Of a stretch of DNA of 64,000 bases, positions 28,434-37,359 are shown piece by piece. This DNA comes from Streptomyces aquilus (GTDB lineage Bacteria > Actinomycetota > Actinomycetes > Streptomycetales > Streptomycetaceae). A program made the translations under genes and the position numbers. How positions within the stretch are numbered: position 1 is the stretch's first letter; each line of letters opens with the position of its first letter. The DNA is taken from positions 992,001-1,056,000 of the forward strand of contig NZ_CP034463.1 of the NCBI RefSeq assembly GCF_003955715.1, in the 5' to 3' direction. Below the pieces are notes generated by a model, which had not been told where the DNA came from, did not search any database, and saw only the letters and a list, made by a program, of their open reading frames with translations.

Positions 28434-29246
28434 TCACTCGGCTGCCCGGCGCTCCTTGCTCAGCTGTTTGAGCAGGACCGCCTCCAGCAGGCTGGTGACC
28501 CGCAGCGGGGCCAGTCGCCGGGCCCGCCACAGGGTGGTCGTGCCGCGGCCGGGGAACGCCAGGATGCGCCGCCTGGCCAGGGCCCGCTCGGCGGCGCGCA
28601 GCACGACGTCGGGGTGGATGCCCGGTGCGTCGCTGATGAGGTCGGGGTGGTCGCGCTGCATCGCGGTGAGCATCGGTGTCTCCACGGCGGGCGGACAGAC
28701 GCACACCACCCGCACGCCACTGTCGGCGCACTCCCGGGCGAGCACCTCGGCCATCGCGACGACGGCGGCCTTGGACGCGGAGTAGGCCCCCACCGATGTC
28801 ATCGGCACCCATCCGGCGATGGACGCCACGAGGATCAGGGCGCCGCCACCGCCGGCGGCCATGCGGGGCACGACGGCTCGGGCCACCTGGACGCTGCCGA
28901 GGTAGTTGACGCGCACCAACTGCTCGATGTCGGCAAGGGGTTGGTCAAGGAGCCGCCCCACGCGGGCGATGCCGGCACTGTGGACGACACGCGTCGGTGT
29001 TCCTACTGCGGCCTCGACGTCCTCAACGGTTCGCTCCAGGGCATCGGCGTCCGCGACATCACAGACGAAGGTGTGCAGGCCTGTCCGCTGGGGCAGTTGG
29101 GCGAGGCGCCCGGCGTCGATGTCCACGGCCGCCACCGGATGGCCGCGGCGGGCGTAGGTGAGGGCCGCATGTCTGCCGATGCCGCTGGCGGCCCCCGTCA
29201 CGAGAACGGTGTGCGCGGTGGTGCCGCCCTGCCTGCTTCCGGTCAC
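28434..29246 (-). CDS. Short-chain dehydrogenase/reductase
   Basis: A 270-residue classical SDR with TGAASGIG (cofactor loop), the NNAG-equivalent HSAG, catalytic Ser (VASIAGW) and YSASK. DID at the end of strand 2 suggests NAD(H) preference. The GTG start at 29246 follows GGGAG. The C-terminus (RRLAPLRVTSLLEAVLLKQLSK) is extended and basic. Substrate unknown. It sits at the edge of the island; no box is visible at its own start. Confidence 0.87.
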   Translation of the reverse strand: MTGSRQGGTTAHTVLVTGAASGIGRHAALTYARRGHPVAAVDIDAGRLAQLPQRTGLHTFVCDVADADALERTVEDVEAAVGTPTRVVHSAGIARVGRLLDQPLADIEQLVRVNYLGSVQVARAVVPRMAAGGGGALILVASIAGWVPMTSVGAYSASKAAVVAMAEVLARECADSGVRVVCVCPPAVETPMLTAMQRDHPDLISDAPGIHPDVVLRAAERALARRRILAFPGRGTTTLWRARRLAPLRVTSLLEAVLLKQLSKERRAAE

Positions 29247-29413
29247 GTCGACTCCCGGGGAATGGCTCGCGGGGGTTCGTAGGCGACATACCTCGGCCCC
29301 GCAGAAGAATCCTCGCCTGCGCCGCGGCGGTCAACGCCGCCAACACCACAGCGCGGAGACGAGGTTGAGCCGTTGGCGGCGGCTCGGGTGGGCCGGGCCG
29401 CCGCGTGGTGTTG

Positions 29414-30901
29414 TCACGACACTCCTGGCAGCCCGGGGCCCGTGCAGTGGACGTCCGTCGTCGGCACCGTCCCGTCGATCAAGTAGGCGGCCGCGGTCTG
29501 GTCCACGCAGGTGTTGCCGCGGCTGGCGAAGACGCCGTGCGAATAGTCGTCGTCGAGGGTGATCAGACGGGAGCCGGGCAGGAGGTGACGCAGTTGTCGG
29601 GCTCCCTCGATGGGGGTGACCGGGTCGTGCGCGGAGGCCACCAGGAGGAGGGGCGGGGCGTCAGGGCTGCCGAGCGGGGTGCGGTGGGCGGGGCGGTGGT
29701 GCCAGTAGGCGCAGGTGGACGCCTCCATGCCGGTCAGGACGGGATGGGGGTCCGCGCGCCGGGTCTCGTGGATGTCGGCCAGGATGCGCTGGGGGGTGGG
29801 GCCGGGGCCGTCCGCGCATTTGGTGAGGCGGTTGGCGGCCTCGTAGGTGCGTGAGTCGGGGCTGTCGAAGGCGGACGCGGGGCGGAGGGTGTCGACGGTG
29901 CCGTCCCGCAGGTAGGCGCCCAGGCCGTCGGCGAGGCCCGTCCAGCGTTCCGTGCGGCCGAGGGCCCGGTACACGGCACGGTCGAACGCCGCGGGGCCGA
30001 AGCCGGCGACCGGGTGGGCGGTGAGCCCGTCGCGGACGCGCAGGTAGGCCCGGCGGACGGCCGCCGCGTCGGCGCCGAGGGTGAAGCGGTCCGCGTGGGC
30101 GGCGGTCCAGGCGAAGAACGTGTCGCGCTGGCGCAGCAGCGCCCGGCTCTGGAGGACGTCGAAGTCGTACCAGTCCCAGGGACCGACGACGCTGTCGAGG
30201 ACCATGCGGCCGGTGCGCTGCGGGAAGCGGGCGGCGTAGGCGGCGCCGAGGTAGCTGCCGTAGGAGACGCCGAGAAGGTTCGTCGCCGGTTCGCCGAGCG
30301 CGGCGCGTATCGCGTCCATGTCCTGGGCGATCTGTTCCGTCGAGAAGTACGGCAGCACGTGGCGTTCGCGCGCCGCGCAGTCGTCGGCCATGGCGCGCAG
30401 GGAGGCGAGGTAGGCCCGTTCCGCTGCCGGTCCGACGGGGACGGGGTCGGCGCCGGGGCTGTCGAAGAGGCCGCCCATGGGGCCGCAGTCGGCCGGGGCG
30501 CTCCGGCCGGTGCCGCGTGGGTCGAAGCCGATGACGTCGTACGAACGCCGCACGCTCTCGGGGAGTTTGGCGCGCTTGGTGACCGCGTAGGGCAGTCCGG
30601 AGCCGCCCGGGCCGCCGGGGTTGACCAGCAGGACGCCGCGGCGCTCGGCCGGGGTGCCGGAGGCGGGGACACGGGAGATCGCCACCTCGATCCGGGGTCC
30701 CCGGGGGTGGCTCCAGTCGAGCGGGACGCTGACGCGGGCGCATTCGACGCGGTCGGGGGCGGCGGGTTTCGGGACGGAGTCGGGGCAGGCGCCGAAGTGC
30801 GGGACCGGCGGACGGAGGGGGGCCGCGGGCTGGGCGGGGGCCGCGGGCAGCAGGGCGGCCGCGGCCGTGAGCGTGGCGAGCAGGGTGGTGCGACGGGACA
30901 A
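29414..30901 (-). CDS. Secreted alpha/beta-hydrolase, tripeptidyl-aminopeptidase (TAP/SlpD-like)
   Basis: A 495-residue exported hydrolase. Signal peptide (SRRTTLLATLTAAAALLPAAPAQP), oxyanion region NPGGPGGSGLPY, nucleophile GVSYGSYLG, Asp in HDPVTPIEGARQL and His in DDDYSHGVF: the Streptomyces tripeptidyl aminopeptidase pattern, with a C-terminal TAP-like domain. I favour a TTG start at 30901, because CGGAGAA lies before it and the signal peptide then starts cleanly. An ATG at 30970 would add an unlikely Cys/Pro-rich stretch. It is divergent from the putative metallophore operon. Confidence 0.85.
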   Translation of the reverse strand: MSRRTTLLATLTAAAALLPAAPAQPAAPLRPPVPHFGACPDSVPKPAAPDRVECARVSVPLDWSHPRGPRIEVAISRVPASGTPAERRGVLLVNPGGPGGSGLPYAVTKRAKLPESVRRSYDVIGFDPRGTGRSAPADCGPMGGLFDSPGADPVPVGPAAERAYLASLRAMADDCAARERHVLPYFSTEQIAQDMDAIRAALGEPATNLLGVSYGSYLGAAYAARFPQRTGRMVLDSVVGPWDWYDFDVLQSRALLRQRDTFFAWTAAHADRFTLGADAAAVRRAYLRVRDGLTAHPVAGFGPAAFDRAVYRALGRTERWTGLADGLGAYLRDGTVDTLRPASAFDSPDSRTYEAANRLTKCADGPGPTPQRILADIHETRRADPHPVLTGMEASTCAYWHHRPAHRTPLGSPDAPPLLLVASAHDPVTPIEGARQLRHLLPGSRLITLDDDYSHGVFASRGNTCVDQTAAAYLIDGTVPTTDVHCTGPGLPGVS

Positions 30902-30994
30902 GGAGTTCTCCGGGCGGGGGGGGTGGCAGGGCCATGGGCAGCGGCACGGCCAGAGGCAGCGATGGGCCATGGATCGGTCCGGTAAGGGACTGGT

Positions 30995-31014
30995 AAATGA
31001 AAATGATTATCGAT
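30995..31014. promoter_or_regulatory. Zur-box-like element upstream of the putative metallophore operon
   Basis: An AT-rich stretch, with TGAAAATGATTATCG at 30998-31012, stands out in GC-rich DNA. It matches the actinobacterial Zur site, recalled as TGAAAATGATTTTCA, at 13 of 15 positions. It lies about 92 bases before the GTG at 31106 and 94 bases from the TTG of the divergent hydrolase. Zinc-dependent repression of the operon is the inference. Confidence 0.6.
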
Positions 31015-31105
31015 AGCTTGTCTGAGCGCAAGGCCCGGCCCCTCCCGCCCGAGGGCCTCTCCGGGCTGCCCTGAATCCTGAACTCACTGCACGAAAAGGG
31101 GAGTT

Positions 31106-32362
31106 GTGGCTCATCTGCTGATGGTCGAGAGCTGGGTCGGGTCGATGAGCAGACTGCTGCCGAGGTCCATCCGGGAGGGTGGGCACGAGTTCACGTTCCT
31201 CACCCGCGATCTGCACCACTACCTCCGCTCGGCGCCCGAGGGCGCCGCCCACCCGCTGCTCGGCGCGCGCAACGTCATCACCGCCGACACCAACGACACC
31301 GACGCCCTGCTGCCCGAGATCGAGCGGCTGCACGCGGTGCTGCGCTTCGACGGCGTCCTCACCTCCTGCGACTACTACCTGCCGGCGGTGGCACGGATCG
31401 CCGGACAGCTGGGCCTGCCCGGTCCCGGCCCCGAGGCGGTCGAGAACGCCTGCCGCAAGGACGCCACCCGCCGGGTCCTCGCCGAGGCGGGCGTGCCCGG
31501 GCCCCGATACGCCGTGCACGAGGAATGGGCCGATCTGGCGCGGGCCGCGCGGGAGATCGGCTATCCGCTGGTGGTGAAGCCCGTCGACCTGTGCGCGGGC
31601 ATGTATGTGCGGCGCGTGGACGACGAGGAGCAACTGGCGGCTGCCGTGCGTGCGTTGGCGGAGTTCCCGGTCAACGCACGCGGCCAGCGGCGTGATCCGG
31701 CGGTGCAGCTGGAGGAGCTGCTGGACGGCCCCGAGGTGAGCGTCGAGACCGTGTCGTACGCCGGGACGGCGCATGTGGTGGGCGTGACCGACAAGAGCAT
31801 CGGCGGGGCGCCCGCGTTCATCGAGACGGGGCACATGTTCCCGGCCGCCCTGTCCGCCGCCGACACGGAGGCCGCCGAACACACCGCGCTCGCCGCGCTC
31901 AAGGCCCTCGGCCTCACCGACGGGGTCGTGGCGCACACCGAGATCAAGCTGACCTCCGCCGGTCCCCGCGTGGTCGAAGTCAACCCGCGCCCCGCCGGGA
32001 ACCGCATCACCGAGCTGGTCCGCCATGTGACCGGCATCGACCTGGCCGCCGCCTTCGTGGACGTCTCCCTCGGCCGCGCACCCGATCTGCGCGGCGGCGC
32101 CACCGGAGTGCGCAGCGCGGCCATCGGCTTCCTGGTGCCGGAGGCCTCGGGCACCCTCGAAGCGCTGGACGGCGCCGAACTCCGGGGCGCGCCCGGGGTG
32201 TTGGATCTCCAGGTCGCCGAGCCCGGCCGGCAGGTGAAGGCGGCGGGCAGCAACAACGAGTACCTGGGCCATGTCATGGCGGCCGACGCCGCGGGCCTCG
32301 GCGCCCGCGACCGGGTCGAGGCCCTGCTCGGCGAGTTGCGCTCCGGGCTGGTGATCCGATGA
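31106..32362 (+). CDS. ATP-grasp ligase (metallophore operon gene 1)
   Basis: A 418-residue ATP-grasp enzyme of the carboxylate-amine ligase type. N-terminal Rossmann-like pre-ATP-grasp domain, ATP-binding region YPLVVKPVDLCAGMYVRRV, and metal-binding strand HTEIKLTSAGPRVVEVNPRPAG with the E..N.R pattern. It would join a carboxylate to an amine (amide or peptide bond) using ATP. The GTG at 31106 follows AAAAGGGGAG. It is the first of ten genes joined by overlaps or very short gaps, directly after the Zur-like element. Confidence 0.9.
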   Translation: MAHLLMVESWVGSMSRLLPRSIREGGHEFTFLTRDLHHYLRSAPEGAAHPLLGARNVITADTNDTDALLPEIERLHAVLRFDGVLTSCDYYLPAVARIAGQLGLPGPGPEAVENACRKDATRRVLAEAGVPGPRYAVHEEWADLARAAREIGYPLVVKPVDLCAGMYVRRVDDEEQLAAAVRALAEFPVNARGQRRDPAVQLEELLDGPEVSVETVSYAGTAHVVGVTDKSIGGAPAFIETGHMFPAALSAADTEAAEHTALAALKALGLTDGVVAHTEIKLTSAGPRVVEVNPRPAGNRITELVRHVTGIDLAAAFVDVSLGRAPDLRGGATGVRSAAIGFLVPEASGTLEALDGAELRGAPGVLDLQVAEPGRQVKAAGSNNEYLGHVMAADAAGLGARDRVEALLGELRSGLVIR

Positions 32363-33192
32363 CCACCGTCGCCGACACCCTGACGTTCGACGGCCTCCTC
32401 GCGCGCGCCCGCGCCGGGGAGCTGGGCCCGGACCCGGCCGCGCAGCGCATCGCCGTGGCCTTCACCACGCGGCAGGCGGTACGGCACGAGGGGCGCGGCA
32501 CCGGCTATCGCAACGAGGTGCTCAGTCTGCGGCTGGGCGCGGCCGTCGGCTCCTGCGCGGTCGAACCCGGCGCCCTGCCGGACGGGGCGGTGGAGGAGTG
32601 CGTCGGCGCCGACGTGGCCACACTGCTGGCCCACCCACTGCTGCCGGTGCGGGTGGCCGCGCTGGACGCCTATCTGATGCACGTCACCCCGCACACTCCG
32701 GAGCACGGGGCCAGGCCCGCCGCGCTGCCCGCCGGGACGTCGCTGGAGAAGTCCCGCGCGCGGGCGCAGGCCGTGATCGGGCTGCTCGATGTGCCGACGG
32801 GCGCGCGGGTGCTGGTGGTCGGGGTGGTCAACTCCCTCCTGGAGGCCTTGCGTTCGCGCGGGCTGCGCTATGTGCCGTGCGACCTCAAGGGTGGGCGCAC
32901 CGAGTGGGGCGAGGCTGTCGTCGTGGACGCGCTCGCCGCGGCCGGCCGCTGCGACGCGCTGCTGGTGTCGGGGATGACACTCGGCAACGGCACCTTCGAT
33001 CCGCTGCGCGAGCACGCGCGGACGTACGGCAAGCAGCTGGTCGCGTTCGCGCAGACCGGCAGTGCCGTGCTGCCGCGCCTCCTCGGTCACGGGGTGAGCG
33101 CGGTGTGCGCCGAGCCGTACCCGTTCTTCTGGCTCGACGGCGGCGCGGGTGTCGTCCATCGCTACACCGGCGGCCCGGAGGGCGGGCGATGA
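32359..33192 (+). CDS. DUF364-type Rossmann-like protein (putative heavy-metal chelation domain)
   Basis: A 277-residue protein. N-terminal half resembles the DUF4213 beta domain (IAVAFTTRQAVRHEGRGTGYRNEVLS). The C-terminal half is a Rossmann-like fold (VLVVGVVNSLLEALRSRG, LLVSGMTLGNGTFDPL, GHGVSAVCAEPYPFFWL) as in DUF364, annotated in Pfam as a putative heavy-metal chelation domain. Biochemical function of the family is not established. ATGA overlap with gene 1 and gene 3. Its place here argues for a role in making or handling a metal chelate. Confidence 0.7.
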   Translation: MTTVADTLTFDGLLARARAGELGPDPAAQRIAVAFTTRQAVRHEGRGTGYRNEVLSLRLGAAVGSCAVEPGALPDGAVEECVGADVATLLAHPLLPVRVAALDAYLMHVTPHTPEHGARPAALPAGTSLEKSRARAQAVIGLLDVPTGARVLVVGVVNSLLEALRSRGLRYVPCDLKGGRTEWGEAVVVDALAAAGRCDALLVSGMTLGNGTFDPLREHARTYGKQLVAFAQTGSAVLPRLLGHGVSAVCAEPYPFFWLDGGAGVVHRYTGGPEGGR

Positions 33193-34265
33193 CCACCACG
33201 GCCGTCCTGCCCGTCGCCCGCCCGGAACTGCTCACCCTCCTCGGCCGCACTCCCCTGGTCCGCGTCACCGCCGAACTGCCCGGCCCGCACCCCGGGTTCT
33301 GGGCCAAGCTCGAAGGGCTCGCGGCGGGCGGCATGAAGGCGCGGGCCGCCGTGTCGATGCTGCTGGGCGCCCGGCAGCGGGGGCAACTGCGGCCCGGGGC
33401 AGCGGTGGTCGAGTCGACCTCGGGGACGCTCGGCATCGGGCTGGCCTTCGCGGGCCAGGCCCTCGGCCACCCCGTCGTGCTGGTCGGCGACAGCGAACTG
33501 GAGCCGTCCATGCGGCAGTTGCTGCGCTCCCACGGCGTACGGCTGGAGATCGTGGACCGTCCGGCGGCCAGCGGCGGCTGGCAGGCCGCACGGCTGGCCA
33601 GGCTGCGGGAACTGCTGGCGGTGCTGCCGGGCGCGTACTGGCCGGACCAGTACAACAACCCCGACAACAGCGCCGGTTACGCCTCGCTGGCCGCCGAACT
33701 CGTCGACCGGCTCGACCATCTGGACATCCTGGTGTGCAGCGTCGGCACCGGCGGCCACAGCGCCGGCATCATCGGCCCGCTGCGGCGCCGCTGGCCCGCG
33801 CTGCGGCTGATCGGCGTGGACTCCACCGGCTCCACCATCTTCGGCCAGCCCGCCCGGCCCCGGCTGATGCGCGGCCTGGGCAGCAGCATCCACCCGCGCA
33901 ACGTCGCCTACGAGGCCTTCGACGAGGTCCACTGGGTCGGCCCCGCCGAGGCCGTCGACAGCTGCCGGCGCCTGGCCCGCGGCAGTTTCGTCAGCGGCGG
34001 CTGGAGCACCGGAGCCGCCGCCCGCGTCGCCGCCTGGGCCGCCCGCGTCCATCCCGGCGCGGTCGTCGCCACCGTGTTCCCCGACGGCCCGCACCGCTAC
34101 CTCGGCACCGTCTACGACGACGACTTCGCCACCGCCCACGGCCTCGACCTCACCACGGCCGCCACCCGCCCCGTCGAGATCCCGCACCCCCGGGCGGCGG
34201 AGGCCACCGGCTGGGTCCGCTGCACCCGAGTCACCGATCCCCTGCTCCTGGAAAGGACCCCGTGA
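33189..34265 (+). CDS. Cysteine-synthase-family PLP enzyme (metallophore operon gene 3)
   Basis: A 358-residue fold-type II PLP enzyme. LLGRTPLVRVTAELP, the Schiff-base Lys region AAGGMKARAAVSML, STSGTLGIGLAFAGQALG and the phosphate loop VGTGGHSAGI are as in CysK, CysM and SbnA. Such enzymes do beta-replacement on O-activated serine; in siderophore pathways this yields 2,3-diaminopropionate-type blocks. The canonical KDR motif is replaced by MKAR, so a substrate other than sulfide is likely. ATG 33189 overlaps gene 2 (ATGA). Earlier in-frame ATGs shadow gene 2. Confidence 0.88.
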   Translation: MTTTAVLPVARPELLTLLGRTPLVRVTAELPGPHPGFWAKLEGLAAGGMKARAAVSMLLGARQRGQLRPGAAVVESTSGTLGIGLAFAGQALGHPVVLVGDSELEPSMRQLLRSHGVRLEIVDRPAASGGWQAARLARLRELLAVLPGAYWPDQYNNPDNSAGYASLAAELVDRLDHLDILVCSVGTGGHSAGIIGPLRRRWPALRLIGVDSTGSTIFGQPARPRLMRGLGSSIHPRNVAYEAFDEVHWVGPAEAVDSCRRLARGSFVSGGWSTGAAARVAAWAARVHPGAVVATVFPDGPHRYLGTVYDDDFATAHGLDLTTAATRPVEIPHPRAAEATGWVRCTRVTDPLLLERTP

Positions 34266-35311
34266 AGGCCAGTCTGCGCACCGTACGCCTCGCACTCGCC
34301 GAGCCGCTGCGCATCTCCCGCTCCACCCTGTCCGCCCGCGACGCCGTGTGGCTCACCGTCGAACACGACGGCGTCACCGGTCACGGCGAGGCCGTCACCA
34401 GCGTCTACTACGGACTCGACACCGCCACACTGCAACGACTCCTCGCAGCGGCCGGCACGGCCCTGACCCGCTTCCCCGATCCCGAAAGCGCCCTGTACGA
34501 GGGCGAGTTGACGAACCCGGACACTCCCCCGGCCGTGACCGCCGCCGTCGAGGCCGCCCTGTTCGACCTCGTCGGCAAGCGGGCCGGCCTCCCCCTCCAC
34601 CGGCTCCTCGGCACCGCCGAGCCCCCGGTCGCCGCCACCGCCCGCACCATCGGGATCACCGCACCGGCCGACGCGGCCGCGCAGGCACGCCGCCTCGCGG
34701 CGAGCGGCTTCGAGGTCATCAAGGTCAAGGCGGGCACCGCCGACCCGGAGGACGACGTGGAGCGCGTCCGCGTCATCCGCGACGCCGCTCCCCGGGCCCG
34801 GCTGCTCCTCGACCCCAACGGCGCCTGGACACCGGCCCAGGCCGAGGCGCTGCTCCCCCGGTTCGCCGAGATCGGTGTCGAGGCCGTCGAGCAGCCGCTT
34901 CCGCCCGGCACCCCGGAGGCGCTGGGCGCGCTGGCCGAGCGCTCACCGCTGCCGGTCATCGCCGACGAGGACGCCGTGGACCTGACGGACGTACGCCGTC
35001 TGGCCGGACGTGTGCAGGGCGTCAACGTCAAGCTCGCCAAGTGCGGTGGAGTGCGCGCCGCCCTGCGGATCGCCTCGGCGATCGACGCCAGCGGCACCGA
35101 CCTCATGCTCGGCTGCCTCACCGCCAGCTCCCTCGGTCTCGCGCCCGCCGTCCACCTGGCCGACCGGGCCCGCTGGACCGACCTCGACGGTCATCTGCTG
35201 CTCGCCCACGACCCGTGGACCGGCATCGGCGGTGAGGACGGCGTCGTCCGCGCAAGCAGTCGCCCTGGACTGGGAGTTGAGGAGGTGGGGGCATATGAGG
35301 ACGTGGCGTGA
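34262..35311 (+). CDS. Enolase-superfamily epimerase (dipeptide epimerase-like)
   Basis: A 349-residue enzyme of the muconate-lactonizing/Ala-Glu epimerase branch. The KxK motif (VIKVKAG), metal ligands in LLLDPNG, EQP and IADED, and the second catalytic Lys in VKLAKCGG are all present. It would epimerise the alpha-carbon of an amino acid or dipeptide using Mg2+. GTG 34262 overlaps the gene 3 stop (GTGA). In the operon it would set a D-configured centre in the product, the step done by a racemase in staphylopine biosynthesis. Confidence 0.88.
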   Translation: MKASLRTVRLALAEPLRISRSTLSARDAVWLTVEHDGVTGHGEAVTSVYYGLDTATLQRLLAAAGTALTRFPDPESALYEGELTNPDTPPAVTAAVEAALFDLVGKRAGLPLHRLLGTAEPPVAATARTIGITAPADAAAQARRLAASGFEVIKVKAGTADPEDDVERVRVIRDAAPRARLLLDPNGAWTPAQAEALLPRFAEIGVEAVEQPLPPGTPEALGALAERSPLPVIADEDAVDLTDVRRLAGRVQGVNVKLAKCGGVRAALRIASAIDASGTDLMLGCLTASSLGLAPAVHLADRARWTDLDGHLLLAHDPWTGIGGEDGVVRASSRPGLGVEEVGAYEDVA

Positions 35312-36536
35312 GATGCGCGGTTTCCCGCTCGCCGTCCAGCTCCTGCTGGTCAACCAGCTCGGCGTCAACACCGGCTTCTACCTGCTCATCCCCTACCTCG
35401 CCACGCACCTCACCGACAACCTGGGCATGTCGGCGGCCGTCGTCGGGATCGTCCTCGGGGTGCGCAACCTCAGCCAGCAGGGCCTGTTCATCATCGGCGG
35501 CTCCGCCTCCGACCGGCTCGGCGCGCGTGGGGTCATCATCGCCGGATGCGCGCTGCGGACCGTCGGGTTCGCGCTGTTCGCGCTCGGTGACGATCTGACC
35601 GTGCTGCTCGCCGCGTCCGTGCTGAGCGGGCTGGCGGGGGCGCTGTTCAACCCCGCCGTGCGGACGTACCTCGCGCAGGAGGCGGACCAGCGCAAGGCGG
35701 AGGCGTTCGCCCTGTTCAACGTGTTCGCCACGACCGGCGCGCTGGTCGGCCCGCTGCTGGGCAGCGCGCTGCTGCTCGTCGACTTCCGTACGTCCGCGCT
35801 CACCGCGGCCGGCATCTTCGCGGTGCTCACCGTCGCGCAGGCCCTGGTGCTGCCCGCCCGGGAGGTCGAGCCCAGCAAGGGCACCGTGCTCGCCGACTGG
35901 CGCGAGGTGCTCGGCAACCGGGCGTTCCTCGCCTTCGCGCTCGCCATGGTCGGCATGTTCACCCTGGAGAACCAGCTGTACCTGCTGCTGCCCGACGGCG
36001 CCCGGCGGGCCACCGGCTGGGACGGTGCCGCCGGACTCGTCTTCCTGGTCGGCACCCTCGCCAACCTGGCGCTGCAACTGCGCGTCACCCGGGCCCTCAA
36101 GGAGCGCGGGAACAGGGCGCGCTGGATCGCCACGGGGCTGGGGCTGATGGCGGTGGCGTTCCTGCCGCCCGCCCTGGTCGTGGGCTCCTCCGGCCATCCC
36201 GTGCTGCGCACGCTGCCCGTCCTGGCCGGCGCGCTGCTGCTCTACCTCGGGGTGATGGTCGCCCAGCCGTTCGTGATGGAGCTGATCCCCGGCTTCGGCC
36301 GCAGCGAGCTGACCGGCACCTACTTCGGCATCTTCTACGTGGTGTCCGGCATCGCCGCCGCCGTCGGCAACACCGTCGTCGGCTGGGCCATGGACACCGG
36401 GCAGCGCGGCGCCGCCTGGCTGCCGTGGGCGTGCTGCGCGGTGTTCGGGCTGGCGTCGGCGCTGGCGGTGGCCTGGCTGCACCGGGCGGGCTCGCTGCCG
36501 ACGCCGTCGCGACCCGCCGTACCGGCGACGGTCTGA
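35295..36536 (+). CDS. MFS exporter (metallophore operon gene 5)
   Basis: A 413-residue membrane protein with about 12 transmembrane helices and the MFS loop motif GGSASDRLGARGVI between TM2 and TM3. It resembles small-molecule exporters. The ATG at 35295 follows GGAGGTGGGGG and overlaps the epimerase gene by 17 bases. The obvious role is export of the metal-free chelator, matching CntE in staphylopine systems. Confidence 0.88.
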   Translation: MRTWREMRGFPLAVQLLLVNQLGVNTGFYLLIPYLATHLTDNLGMSAAVVGIVLGVRNLSQQGLFIIGGSASDRLGARGVIIAGCALRTVGFALFALGDDLTVLLAASVLSGLAGALFNPAVRTYLAQEADQRKAEAFALFNVFATTGALVGPLLGSALLLVDFRTSALTAAGIFAVLTVAQALVLPAREVEPSKGTVLADWREVLGNRAFLAFALAMVGMFTLENQLYLLLPDGARRATGWDGAAGLVFLVGTLANLALQLRVTRALKERGNRARWIATGLGLMAVAFLPPALVVGSSGHPVLRTLPVLAGALLLYLGVMVAQPFVMELIPGFGRSELTGTYFGIFYVVSGIAAAVGNTVVGWAMDTGQRGAAWLPWACCAVFGLASALAVAWLHRAGSLPTPSRPAVPATV

Positions 36537-36548
36537 GGGGGGAACCGC

Positions 36549-37337
36549 ATGACTGGTCCGCGCAACCTCCTCACCGACCACCCCGAGCTGTACGAGGCCC
36601 GCTTCCCCGACCCCGACCGGCTGGCCGGACGCTGGACGGAGGACTGCCTGCGCCGGCACGGCGCCGGACCGCGCGTCCTCGACATGGGCTGCGGCACCGG
36701 CCGCGACGCCGCGTACCTGCACGGCGTGGGCCGCACGGTCACCGGCGCCGACCTGTCGGAGGCGATGCTCGCCCACGCCCGCACCCACCATCCCGGGCCC
36801 GCGTACGTCCACGCCGACCTGCACGGGTTCGACGTGGGCCGGTTCGACGCCGTGGTGTGCCTGGACAGCGCGCTGCTGTACTGCCACACCAACGCCCAGC
36901 TCGACGCGTTCCTCACCTCCTGCCGCCGGGCCCTGTCGCCCGGTGGGCTGCTGGTCGCGGAGCTGCGCAACGGCGCCTACTTCCTCGGCCGCACCGACCT
37001 GCTGGACACGCCCACCGCCAACTCCGTCACCTGGCAGGGCACCGTCCACCGTTCCACGACCACGCTCACCGTGGACCGCACGGCCCAACTCCTGCGCCGT
37101 GTCCGCGTCTGGACCGCGGACGACGGCTCCGAGCCGGTCGCACAGCACTCGGCGTGGCGGCTGCTGTTCCCCCAGGAGCTACGGCACCTGCTGGCCGCGC
37201 ACGGCTTCGAGGTGCTCGAACTCCACGACGGACCCGGCCCACGCACCGAACCCCCGTGGCAGGCCGGCCAGTTGCCCGGCGACACGGCGGACGCGGACCG
37301 GCTGCATTTCGTCGCACGCCTCCATTCCCCCGCCTGA
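36549..37337 (+). CDS. Class I SAM-dependent methyltransferase
   Basis: A 262-residue enzyme with the SAM-binding glycine loop VLDMGCGTGRDAAYL, acidic motif GADLSEAML and VVCLDSALLY. Fold and length fit small-molecule methyltransferases. It is 12 bases after the MFS gene with GGGGGGAACC as ribosome site. In the operon it probably N- or O-methylates the product or a precursor. The substrate cannot be read from sequence. Confidence 0.88.
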   Translation: MTGPRNLLTDHPELYEARFPDPDRLAGRWTEDCLRRHGAGPRVLDMGCGTGRDAAYLHGVGRTVTGADLSEAMLAHARTHHPGPAYVHADLHGFDVGRFDAVVCLDSALLYCHTNAQLDAFLTSCRRALSPGGLLVAELRNGAYFLGRTDLLDTPTANSVTWQGTVHRSTTTLTVDRTAQLLRRVRVWTADDGSEPVAQHSAWRLLFPQELRHLLAAHGFEVLELHDGPGPRTEPPWQAGQLPGDTADADRLHFVARLHSPA

Positions 37338-37359
37338 TCTCACACTTCAAGGAACCTCC

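Noticed and set aside
30995..31014. Reading the AT-rich element as an IdeR/DmdR iron box.
   Set aside because: The DmdR consensus has TTAGG-GC-CCTAA symmetry, which is absent; the match to the Zur site is clearly better.
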